In this document: piece after piece, positions 1-5,510 of the stretch
Layout: every line of letters starts with the position of its first letter
How positions within the stretch are numbered: position 1 is the stretch's first letter
Source: Clostridiales bacterium
Lineage (GTDB): Bacteria; Bacillota; Clostridia; Oscillospirales; Oscillospiraceae
NCBI GenBank assembly: GCA_004554585.1
Contig: SFLH01000023.1
Location: forward strand, 1 to 7,171
Length of the DNA: 7,171 nt
Direction: 5' to 3'
The notes under the pieces: model-generated
What the model saw: only the letters and a program-made list of their open reading frames with translations
Told to the model about the DNA's origin: nothing
Database searches by the model: none
Made by a program: the position numbers and the translations under genes

Positions 1-25
1 AAATTGTAATTTAGCGAATAGTAAC

Positions 26-1948
26 TTAATTTTCTTTTTTATTAAACATATGGCGTACTTTATCTATTCGATTATTTGGTCTACGTGATTGAATAACTGG
101 TTCACAAGTAGCAATTTGATAATCTTTTAATTCTGTCAAAAAAACTGCTTGCCCATTTGTATATAGAGTTAAAGTATTACGATATTCATTAATACAACGT
201 ACAGGAATATGTCCTGTAAAAATAATTTCATCATTTTTTGATTGACTAGTTTCAATTATTGCACAATGTTTTTGTGCATCATTATATGCACGAGAAAGGT
301 ATCCCTGTGGTGTAAAAAGTATAAACGAAAGATATGGCTCTAATAATTGCGTTCCCGCTTTTTTCAATGTTTGTTCAAGTACAATTGGGGCAAGAAAGCG
401 AAAATCCGAGGGAGTACTAACAGGGCTATAATAAACACCATATTCAAAACATATTTTACAATCTGTTACTTCCCAACCATACAAACCTTGCTCCAGTCCA
501 TAATTAATACCTTCTCTTACTGCATTTTGGAAACTTTGATTTAAATAACCGAGTGAAACTTTGCTTTCGTACTGTATTCCACTGCCAATTGGAAGTGGAG
601 TTATTGATAATCCAATTGATGCCCAAAATGGATTTGGTGGTACTTCAATATGAATAGTATAATCTGCCTTTTGTAATGGTTTTTCCAAATAAATTACGGT
701 TGGATCTTCGATTCTTATGTTTATGTGATATTTTTCAATCAACAGAGAACAGATAACTTCTAACTGCACTGTTCCTAAAAAAGAAATGATGATTTCATGT
801 GTTATCGTATCAACATAATAACGTAAAAGAGGATCAGTATCTGCAATTTCTGTAAGAGCATCCAATAATTTTTCTCTCTCTTCTATTTTTATCGGTTCAA
901 TTCTTGTTCGTAGTATTGGTACAGTCTTGTCATTCCATACATTGCATGGCAAAAGCTTTTCATTTCCTATAATATCGTTCAATCTTAATGTATTGTTAGG
1001 TATAATAAAAATATCTCCAGAACAAACTGTTTTTGTCTGTATCATTTCTCCATTTGAAGGAATATATATTTCTGTAAGTTTCACTTTCTTTTTTTCTGGC
1101 AATATAATTGTATCTCGTAAGTGTAATGTTCCACTGTAAAGACGCAAATAAACTAATCTTTGCTTATGGTCTGTATATTCAATTTTAAAAACCCTTCCAC
1201 ATAGTTCTGAATCATTCTCATTCATTTCAGGACAAAAAAGATTTGAAATAGCTTCGATGAGTTGTTGAGTCCCTATATTATTTCTAGCACTTCCATGGTA
1301 TATAGGAAACAACGAACCTTTTTTAACACACCTATATTCTTCATACGTTAATTCTTGTATAGTCAATTTTTCTCCTGCAATATATTTTTCTAAAAGTTTA
1401 TCATTTTTGGAAATTACAGGATCCCAATCATCTAAATCAATAATATTTTTAATTGATATTTCTGGAGTTAATGTTACATTTTGCATAACAATAATATCAT
1501 TTGAAAGTTTTTCTTTGATATTTTGATAAATATTATTTAAGTTAATTCCATCCTGATCTATTTTATTTATAAAAATAATTGTTGGTATATTCATTTTTTG
1601 AAGTGCATGGAATAGTATTCTGGTTTGTGCTTGTACACCATCTTTAGCAGAAATTACTAAAATAGCTCCATCAAGAACAGATAAGGAACGATACACTTCT
1701 GTTATAAAATCTGTATGTCCAGGAGTATCTACAATATTGATTTTGTAGTCATTCCAATTAAAAGAAGTAACTGCTGCCTGAATTGTGATTCCACGCTGAC
1801 GTTCTAAAAACATAGTATCTGTCCTTGTTGTTCCCTTATCTACACTGCCTAATTCTAAAATCGCTCCACTTGTATAAAGCAGACTTTCCGTTAAAGTTGT
1901 CTTTCCTGCATCTACATGAGCAAGAATACCAATGTTGATTATTTTCAT
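26..1948 (-). CDS. tet(44): Ribosomal-protection tetracycline resistance protein, Tet(44)-like
   Basis: This is an EF-G-like GTPase that binds the tetracycline-blocked ribosome and displaces the drug, giving cytoplasmic resistance. At 640 aa it has the normal family length. Visible GTPase motifs are the P-loop AHVDAGKT (10-17), RGIT (52-55), DTPGH (74-78), NKID (128-131) and GSA (219-221). The domain IV loop that reaches the drug site is present as YYSPVSTPSDF, and the C-terminus has the conserved RIDKVRHMF. The protein is clearly diverged from the Tet(M) and Tet(O) sequences I remember; the N-terminal region (GAILELGSVDKG, TDTMFLERQ, TDFITEV) and the KKEN end match my memory of Tet(44). The class is certain, the exact allele is from memory. 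The start is fixed by a strong GGGAGGG site 7 nt upstream (1956-1962). It lies 49 nt after the padR-type gene with no room for the long leader-peptide attenuator usual for tet(M), so it is probably transcribed with padR. Confidence 0.93.
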   Translation of the reverse strand: MKIINIGILAHVDAGKTTLTESLLYTSGAILELGSVDKGTTRTDTMFLERQRGITIQAAVTSFNWNDYKINIVDTPGHTDFITEVYRSLSVLDGAILVISAKDGVQAQTRILFHALQKMNIPTIIFINKIDQDGINLNNIYQNIKEKLSNDIIVMQNVTLTPEISIKNIIDLDDWDPVISKNDKLLEKYIAGEKLTIQELTYEEYRCVKKGSLFPIYHGSARNNIGTQQLIEAISNLFCPEMNENDSELCGRVFKIEYTDHKQRLVYLRLYSGTLHLRDTIILPEKKKVKLTEIYIPSNGEMIQTKTVCSGDIFIIPNNTLRLNDIIGNEKLLPCNVWNDKTVPILRTRIEPIKIEEREKLLDALTEIADTDPLLRYYVDTITHEIIISFLGTVQLEVICSLLIEKYHINIRIEDPTVIYLEKPLQKADYTIHIEVPPNPFWASIGLSITPLPIGSGIQYESKVSLGYLNQSFQNAVREGINYGLEQGLYGWEVTDCKICFEYGVYYSPVSTPSDFRFLAPIVLEQTLKKAGTQLLEPYLSFILFTPQGYLSRAYNDAQKHCAIIETSQSKNDEIIFTGHIPVRCINEYRNTLTLYTNGQAVFLTELKDYQIATCEPVIQSRRPNNRIDKVRHMFNKKEN

Positions 1949-1997
1949 TGAATTTCCCTCCCTACAAATTTATCTTTTAACTTAAAATCAATATTTG

Positions 1998-2525
1998 CTA
2001 ATTTTGTTCTTTTAAACTATTCTCAAAATCAATTATCCACTTTTCTAATGTTTCTACTAATGCTAATTGTTGTTTGAACATTTGTTTTCCAACATTAGGA
2101 ATATGTTGTCTATGAGATTGTCTTTCATTTAGTAATTCTTTTAATTCTAATATCTTTGATTTTATATTAGAAACAAGAATCTTTTTTTGTTCATCATCTA
2201 CTAAATCTAAATTCGTGATAATAATATTAAAATCCAAATATAGACTAACATCAGAATTTGAAATATCATTCATAAGTTTATTAAAATAATCATTACCTTT
2301 GTTAGTAATAGTATATATTGCTTTATCTGGCATATTTCCCTCTTTCTCTTTATGGCTAACAATATATTCTTTTGATTCTAATTGTAATACTTTCTTATAA
2401 ATAGACTGTTCACTAATTTTTACCCATCTTGGTATATTACGATATTCTATATTTTTTTTAATATCATAAGCACTTTGTGATTTTTGTTTAATAAGTCCTA
2501 ATAATACCAAATCTATATTTGACAT
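1998..2525 (-). CDS. PadR-family transcriptional regulator
   Basis: A 175-aa PadR-type regulator. The N-terminal winged helix shows the family pattern: VLLGLIKQKSQSAYDIKK (about 7-24), the recognition-helix stretch SEQSIYKKVLQLESKEYI (38-55) and the wing ending in YTITNKG (71-77). The C-terminal part (about 93-172) is predicted all-helical with a long charged coiled-coil-like segment, as in the two-domain PadR proteins that dimerise through this region. PadR proteins usually repress their own operon and let go on binding a small molecule or drug. The AGGAG ribosome binding site (2534-2538) overlaps the stop codon of the upstream VOC gene, so the two are very likely translationally coupled. 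The tetracycline resistance gene follows 49 nt downstream. The natural inference is that this protein controls the three-gene operon through the palindrome at 2888-2913; the ligand is unknown. Confidence 0.9.
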   Translation of the reverse strand: MSNIDLVLLGLIKQKSQSAYDIKKNIEYRNIPRWVKISEQSIYKKVLQLESKEYIVSHKEKEGNMPDKAIYTITNKGNDYFNKLMNDISNSDVSLYLDFNIIITNLDLVDDEQKKILVSNIKSKILELKELLNERQSHRQHIPNVGKQMFKQQLALVETLEKWIIDFENSLKEQN

Positions 2526-2537
2526 AATCTCTACTCC

Positions 2538-2888
2538 TTACTTAATATAATCTGTAACGCCAAGTCTATTTCCAAATGGATCTTCAAACTCGACTGCATT
2601 ACCAGTTCCAATTTTAAAAGGCTCACTCAAAAATTTTATACCATTATTCAACATTTCTTTATAGAAGATTGCAACATCTTCTACTTCAAACCATATTGTA
2701 GGCTTTAAATTCTCAAATTTATTTTTGTCTTTTAAAATTATTGCAGGTTCTTCATTTCCAATATTATAAGCAACCATTCCCTTATCAGAAAAATCAAATT
2801 TCTTTTTTAACCCCAATATTTCCTCATAATATCTTTTTGCTTCTTCCATATTATCTACAGGAAGAAAATAGTTGTCATAATTTTTCAT
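2538..2888 (-). CDS. Small VOC-superfamily (glyoxalase/bleomycin-resistance fold) protein
   Basis: A 116-aa protein with the two-module beta-alpha-beta-beta-beta layout of the vicinal oxygen chelate superfamily: module 1 FLPVDNMEEAKRYYEEILGL (8-27) and module 2 IWFEVEDVAIFYKEMLNNG (65-83), ending in the typical VEFEDPFGNRLGVTDY (99-114). Members include glyoxalase I, bleomycin- and fosfomycin-resistance proteins and many with unknown substrates. The metal-ligand His normally near the start of strand 1 is absent (DNYFLPV), while acidic residues are present near the end (E100, E102), so it may bind a ligand without catalysis, like bleomycin-binding proteins; this is inference. It is the first gene of the operon with the PadR regulator and tet gene; only 12 nt separate it from the next gene. 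No ribosome binding site precedes its ATG and the predicted transcript begins about 2 nt upstream, so it may be translated from a leaderless mRNA. Confidence 0.85.
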   Translation of the reverse strand: MKNYDNYFLPVDNMEEAKRYYEEILGLKKKFDFSDKGMVAYNIGNEEPAIILKDKNKFENLKPTIWFEVEDVAIFYKEMLNNGIKFLSEPFKIGTGNAVEFEDPFGNRLGVTDYIK

Positions 2889-2913
2889 ATAACTATATTT
2901 TATAGTAGTTATA
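2888..2913. promoter_or_regulatory. Candidate PadR operator (nested palindromes over the -10 box)
   Basis: Two perfect inverted repeats are nested here. The outer one is TATAACTA (2888-2895) and TAGTTATA (2906-2913) separated by 10 bp. The inner one is ACTATA-TTT-TATAGT (2892-2906). Together they cover the -10 box, the predicted transcription start and touch the start codon, where a bound repressor would block RNA polymerase. Assignment to the PadR protein encoded in the same operon is inference from position. AT-richness makes short palindromes easy to find, but the double symmetry exactly on the promoter is notable. Confidence 0.55.
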
Positions 2914-2925
2914 ATTAAATGTCAA
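2897..2925 (-). promoter_or_regulatory. Sigma-A-type promoter of the VOC-padR-tet operon
   Basis: On the minus strand, -35 TTGACA (2920-2925) is followed after exactly 17 bp by -10 TAAAAT (2897-2902, five of six consensus). The predicted transcription start is about 2890, only some 2 nt before the ATG at 2888. No other convincing -35/-10 pair lies between the upstream terminators and the gene. Confidence 0.7.
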
Positions 2926-2970
2926 TAAATAATAAAAAAATAATTGCATTTAATTCGTTTATAATTCTTA

Positions 2971-3006
2971 TAAAAAATAGATTAGTTGCACTGAACTAAT
3001 CTATTT
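2971..3006 (-). terminator. Rho-independent terminator, minus strand (second of a tandem pair)
   Basis: A perfect 13-bp stem (arms 2975-2987 and 2994-3006, AAATAGATTAGTT and its complement) with a 6-nt loop is followed in the minus-strand sense by TTTTTTA (2971-2977). It lies after the membrane-protein gene and just upstream of the VOC promoter, so it insulates the tet operon from upstream transcription. Confidence 0.75.
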
Positions 3007-3025
3007 GTATAACTGCTTGTCGTAC

Positions 3026-3056
3026 AAAAAAGACTGTCATTACTGACAATCTTTTC
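3026..3056 (-). terminator. Rho-independent terminator, minus strand (first of a tandem pair)
   Basis: A 12-bp stem (3028-3039 with 3044-3055) and a 4-nt loop is followed on the minus strand by a run of six T (3026-3031). The only imperfection is a G-U wobble on the minus-strand RNA, which would be a mismatch (A-C) on the plus strand, so the element works in the minus direction. It ends transcription of the five-helix membrane-protein gene. Confidence 0.75.
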
Positions 3057-3097
3057 GGTAAATTACTATAAATCAATAACTATAAAATTGTAATTTC

Positions 3098-3574
3098 TTA
3101 TTCTAATTCTTTTTTATGATTTAAGTGTATTCCTATATGTCCTATTCCTAATACTATTGTTGATATAATAAGAAATATATTTCTACCATATATACCTAGT
3201 AACAGAAATGCAACTACTGGCAAAGTAGCTCCTGCAACTGGTATTCCTAACAAGCTACTATACATATCTTTCATTGTTTTATTACTTTTAAAATATCTTA
3301 TCCAATATATTTCGTATAAAATCATTATAATAAAGGCAATTAACAATATACTAGACCAGTTTGATATTTTATTTATATTAAAATCACTAAATATCAATGA
3401 CAGACAGGTTACTAGCATTTCTCCAAGCCACTCCAATAGTAGTAATACTTTATTTTCATTTTTTACATATTTATCATAGCCTTTAGGCTTATTTTTACTC
3501 CATATAATATTTGGTAACATCAACATTAGTAAAAATATTAAACCTATATATGAAAATCCAAAGTGAATATTCAT
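3098..3574 (-). CDS. Five-helix membrane protein of unknown function
   Basis: I do not recognise this 158-aa protein as a named family. It has about five hydrophobic segments: 6-25, 43-63, 74-93, 106-128 and 131-150. Polar, basic linkers follow helix 1 (WSKNKPKGYDKYVKNENK, 25-42) and helix 3 (RYFKSNKTMKDMY, 93-105). Helix 4 contains the Gly/Pro-rich GIPVAGATLPV and the C-terminus has three closely spaced His (GHIGIHLNH, 145-153), which could bind metal but are too few to prove it. No signal-peptide cleavage site is evident. The gene has its own candidate promoter (3613-3641) and two terminators behind it, so it forms a separate transcription unit directly after the ArsR/permease/thioredoxin operon; a linked role in transport or redox is possible but not shown. 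The ribosome binding site is only moderate (GGAAGTGAG region upstream of the ATG). Confidence 0.8.
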   Translation of the reverse strand: MNIHFGFSYIGLIFLLMLMLPNIIWSKNKPKGYDKYVKNENKVLLLLEWLGEMLVTCLSLIFSDFNINKISNWSSILLIAFIIMILYEIYWIRYFKSNKTMKDMYSSLLGIPVAGATLPVVAFLLLGIYGRNIFLIISTIVLGIGHIGIHLNHKKELE

Positions 3575-3612
3575 TAACTCATCTCACTTCCATATTGTAA
3601 GTTGTCGAGATG

Positions 3613-3641
3613 ATTATAACATAAAAGCAAGTAATCATCAA
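3613..3641 (-). promoter_or_regulatory. Candidate promoter of the membrane-protein gene
   Basis: On the minus strand TTGATG (3636-3641, four of six consensus) lies 17 bp before a perfect TATAAT (3613-3618). Predicted start is near 3606, about 30 nt before the ATG. The -35 box sits in the loop of the upstream operon's terminator, so promoter and terminator share the same DNA. Confidence 0.55.
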
Positions 3642-3652
3642 ATCACTTGCTT
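3621..3652 (-). terminator. Rho-independent terminator of the arsR-permease-thioredoxin operon
   Basis: AAGCAAGT (3625-3632) and ACTTGCTT (3645-3652) form a perfect 8-bp stem. On the minus strand it extends inward with three further pairs including a G-U wobble, leaving a 6-nt loop, and is followed by a short T stretch (TTTTAT). It starts about 18 nt after the thioredoxin-like gene. The U tract is short, so read-through into the next gene is possible. Confidence 0.6.
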
Positions 3653-3670
3653 AACTAATTTATTATATAA

Positions 3671-3904
3671 TTACTTTTGAAGAAGTCTTTTTATTTCTTC
3701 TTTTTTAGGTATTCTACCTTGTAAAACTACTTCATCATCAATTATAAGTGCTGGTGTTCTCATTACACCTAATGCCATCATTTTTTGCATATCTCCTATA
3801 ATTTCAATATTCACATTTATTCCTAATTCTTTTATTGTTTCCTCTGTAATAGCTTGTAATTTTCCTCCACTACAACAAGACATTTCTAAAACTTTGATAT
3901 TCAT
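3671..3904 (-). CDS. Small thioredoxin-fold protein with Cys-Cys in place of CXXC
   Basis: A 77-aa protein of the small archaeal-type thioredoxin/glutaredoxin group (MTH895/TM0996-like, thioredoxin_3). It keeps the beta-alpha-beta start (NIKVLEM), the ELGINVNIEII strand and the cis-proline segment GVMRTPALIIDDEVVLQGRIP (46-66, with P51). The active-site loop, normally GCPNC-like, here reads SCCSGG: Cys10 and Cys11 are adjacent and the second CXXC cysteine position holds Gly. It therefore cannot act as an ordinary dithiol oxidoreductase; vicinal cysteines could bind a soft metal or arsenical, which would fit its place 21 nt after an ArsP-type permease gene, but that is inference. Translation starts from a good AAGGAAAGG site. 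It is almost certainly the last gene of the arsR operon, as a terminator follows. Short proteins of this type are often encoded beside permeases of this family. Confidence 0.85.
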   Translation of the reverse strand: MNIKVLEMSCCSGGKLQAITEETIKELGINVNIEIIGDMQKMMALGVMRTPALIIDDEVVLQGRIPKKEEIKRLLQK

Positions 3905-3925
3905 ATTAACCTTTCCTTTCTTTAA

Positions 3926-4957
3926 TTAAATTACTAAAAATGAAAATATATTAAATATATAACCAATGGCAATAATTCCAACTGCTATAATTCCTACAAA
4001 AATAGCAAGCAATTTAGGTTTCATTACATTTTTTAACATTACAATAGATGGTACTGATAAAGCTGTTACTCCCATCATAAATGTTAATACAGTTCCTATT
4101 CCTGTTCCTTTTAATACTAATGCTTCTGCTATTGGTAATGTTCCGAATATATCTGCATACATTGGTATTCCTACAACTGCTGCTAGAATTGGTGCAAATA
4201 TATTTCCTTCTCCTAAAATTGTTTCGATGGCTGTTTGTGGAATCCAGTTATGAATAAATGTACCTATTCCAACTCCTAATAAAACATATTTCCATACATT
4301 TACAAAAATGTTTTTAACTTGTTCTTTTGCATATTGTAATCTTTCTTTTTTAGTAGGCTCTAAATCCTTGCTTTCTCCAACTTGTGTATCAAATACATAT
4401 TTTTCAATGTATTTTTCTAGTTTTAATTTTCCAATTATTATTCCACCTACAACTGCCAATATTACACCCACAACAACATAAGCTATTGCTACTCTCCATC
4501 CAAACATAGATGCTAATAGTACGGTAGAAGCTAAATCAACAAATGGAGAAGAAATTAGAAAACTAAATGTAACTTCCATAGGTAATCCAGCTTTTACAAA
4601 ACTAATAAAAATCGGAATACTTGAACAACTACAAAATGGAGTTACTGTTCCTAATAATGCTCCTATTATAGCACCTTTAATTCCTTTTAATTTGCTCAAT
4701 ATTTGTTTTGTTTTTTCTGGTGTAAATTTGCTTTCTATATATGAAAACATAAAAATAAGTACACATAGTAAAGCCATAATTTTTACAAAATCATACATAA
4801 AAAATTGTATGCTTCCTCCGATTTTTCCGATTGTACTTTCATCATTTATTGGTAATCTGAAAATATTATTTACTATCCAAGTAATTAAATCTGATAACCA
4901 AGTCATTTCTAAAAATACATCATTAAGCCAACTAAACACATTTTGAACATACTGCAT
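3926..4957 (-). CDS. PF03773 (ArsP-type, COG0701) inner-membrane permease
   Basis: A 343-aa polytopic membrane protein of the predicted-permease family that includes ArsP, the exporter of trivalent organoarsenicals. The family signature GTVTPFCSCSSIP (103-115) is intact, with Cys109 and Cys111, followed by the conserved SFLISSPFVDLAST (132-145). A second half has GIPMYADIFGTLPIAEAL (263-280) and SVPSIVMLKNVMKPK (301-315). About eight hydrophobic segments are visible, with a charged cytosolic linker in the middle (about 178-215, rich in Lys/Glu). The ATG has an AAAGGAG site 6 nt upstream (4964-4970). It follows the ArsR gene by 84 nt and precedes the thioredoxin-like gene by 21 nt, so it is the transporter of a metal/metalloid-controlled operon. 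Family members differ in substrate; organoarsenical export is possible, but the sequence alone does not settle it. Confidence 0.9.
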   Translation of the reverse strand: MQYVQNVFSWLNDVFLEMTWLSDLITWIVNNIFRLPINDESTIGKIGGSIQFFMYDFVKIMALLCVLIFMFSYIESKFTPEKTKQILSKLKGIKGAIIGALLGTVTPFCSCSSIPIFISFVKAGLPMEVTFSFLISSPFVDLASTVLLASMFGWRVAIAYVVVGVILAVVGGIIIGKLKLEKYIEKYVFDTQVGESKDLEPTKKERLQYAKEQVKNIFVNVWKYVLLGVGIGTFIHNWIPQTAIETILGEGNIFAPILAAVVGIPMYADIFGTLPIAEALVLKGTGIGTVLTFMMGVTALSVPSIVMLKNVMKPKLLAIFVGIIAVGIIAIGYIFNIFSFLVI

Positions 4958-5010
4958 AAAAAACTCCTTTCTTATATTGATATATTTATATCTATCTATA
5001 TATTATTCTT

Positions 5011-5043
5011 AAATATTGCACCTTGTTACAGGTGCTAAATATT
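5011..5043 (-). other. Intercistronic stem-loop between arsR and the permease gene
   Basis: Directly after the arsR stop, GCACCT (5018-5023) and AGGTGC (5030-5035) form a 6-bp GC-containing stem with a 6-nt loop, extended by an AATATT pairing across a 2-nt bulge. There is no U tract after it, so it is not a full terminator; it may protect or process the mRNA, or lower permease expression relative to the repressor. Confidence 0.4.
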
Positions 5044-5323
5044 ATTTTGAAATATTATTAAAGAACTCTTTTATTTCTATAATTTTCTCATCATTTATTC
5101 TATAATGTATCCAGTTTGCTTCTTTTCTTTGAAGTAATATCCCAGTATCCGATAATACTTTTAAATGATGTGAAAGTGTAGGTTGTGAAATATTAAATTC
5201 ATCTAATAAATTACAAGCACAGGTTTCTCCATTCTTATATAACAAATCCACAATTTTTATTCGGTTTGAATCTGATAATGCTTTGAATATGTTTGACATT
5301 TCTTCATATTTTACTTGTTCCAT
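5042..5323 (-). CDS. ArsR/SmtB-family metal-responsive repressor
   Basis: A 93-aa winged-helix repressor of typical ArsR length. It has the N-terminal KALSDSNRIKIVDLLYKNGE (14-33), the recognition helix ISQPTLSHHLKVLSDTGIL (45-63) and the wing RKEANWIHYRIN (66-77). The metal-site helix reads TCACNLL: Cys35 and Cys37 match the first two cysteines of the classical ArsR CVC motif, while the third position is Leu, so the As/Sb-type three-cysteine site is incomplete unless a cysteine from elsewhere helps; none other is present in the protein. ArsR proteins sit on the operator and release it on binding metal or metalloid. It is the first gene of its operon, with AAGGAG (5330-5335) 6 nt before the ATG, and it faces a promoter flanked by two long inverted repeats, so autorepression is very likely. 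The inducer could be a metalloid or another thiophilic ion. Confidence 0.93.
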   Translation of the reverse strand: MEQVKYEEMSNIFKALSDSNRIKIVDLLYKNGETCACNLLDEFNISQPTLSHHLKVLSDTGILLQRKEANWIHYRINDEKIIEIKEFFNNISK

Positions 5324-5336
5324 AATCTACTCCTTA

Positions 5337-5372
5337 ATAATACTATATAGACAAATATCTATATAGTATTAT
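5337..5372. promoter_or_regulatory. Candidate ArsR operator 1 (15-bp arm inverted repeat)
   Basis: ATAATACTATATAGA (5337-5351) and TCTATATAGTATTAT (5358-5372) are perfect inverted copies separated by 6 bp. The repeat overlaps the -10 box and the transcription start of the arsR operon and reaches almost to the ribosome binding site, so a bound dimer would block initiation. The RNA could also fold here from about the start site on, but only partly. Confidence 0.65.
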
Positions 5373-5396
5373 ATTCAGTATATTGATATTTGTCAA
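5368..5396 (-). promoter_or_regulatory. Perfect-consensus sigma-A promoter of the arsR operon
   Basis: On the minus strand TTGACA (5391-5396) is followed after 17 bp by TATAAT (5368-5373). Both boxes match the consensus fully. The predicted transcription start is about 5361, giving a leader of roughly 38 nt. Such a strong promoter suits an operon held off by a repressor. Confidence 0.85.
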
Positions 5397-5402
5397 TATA
5401 CT
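5377..5402. promoter_or_regulatory. Candidate ArsR operator 2 (10-bp arm inverted repeat)
   Basis: AGTATATTGA (5377-5386) and TCAATATACT (5393-5402) are perfect inverted copies separated by 6 bp and enclose the -35 box. The 6-bp spacing is the same as in the neighbouring repeat. Dyads of this kind with TGA/TCA half sites are common operator shapes in the ArsR/SmtB family. Confidence 0.65.
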
Positions 5403-5454
5403 TTATTAAAATTTTAAAAATTATATGATTAGTTTATGATAATGTCTTAAGTGT

Positions 5455-5476
5455 TAGTATTTGATTATGTCTCAAA
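5455..5476 (+). repeat. Left terminal inverted repeat of the IS
   Basis: TAGTATTTGATTATGTCTCA begins the copy; it matches the right-end copy at 19 of 22 positions (mismatches at 5, 11 and 12). Similarity stops sharply outward of TAG, which is why this boundary is proposed. Confidence 0.6.
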
Positions 5477-5489
5477 TATGTTGTAATAT
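5461..5489 (+). promoter_or_regulatory. Weak candidate transposase promoter
   Basis: TTGATT (5461-5466) lies 17 bp before TAATAT (5484-5489), each with four of six consensus bases and a TG before the -10 box. It overlaps the left inverted repeat, so transposase bound at the end could repress its own gene, a common arrangement in IS elements. Confidence 0.35.
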
Positions 5490-5498
5490 ATGTCACTT

Positions 5499-5504
5499 GA
5501 GGTG
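5499..5504 (+). promoter_or_regulatory. Ribosome binding site that decides the transposase start
   Basis: GAGGTG, continuing into A, lies 6 nt before the ATG at 5511. The in-frame ATG at 5490 has only AT-rich sequence before it. The later start is therefore preferred. Confidence 0.7.
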
Positions 5505-5510
5505 ACGAAA

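Noticed and set aside
347..1139. Plus-strand open frames at 347-544 and 927-1139
   Set aside because: They lie antisense inside the conserved tet gene, have no ribosome binding site and no protein-like composition.
1949..1997. tet leader peptide or attenuator before the tet gene
   Set aside because: The gap is too short and holds only a weak AT stem; no small open frame with a ribosome binding site.
3064..3088. Direct repeat of ACTATAAA downstream of the membrane-protein gene, similar to the PadR operator arm
   Set aside because: Only eight AT-rich bases, not palindromic, and not at a promoter.
3580..3612. CATCTC/GAGATG inverted repeat that might hide the ribosome binding site of the membrane-protein gene
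   Set aside because: One arm lies between the -10 box and the predicted transcription start, so it would not be in the RNA.
3966..4946. Plus-strand open frames at 3966-4253 and 4692-4946
   Set aside because: Antisense to the conserved permease gene; their sequences mirror its hydrophobic codons.
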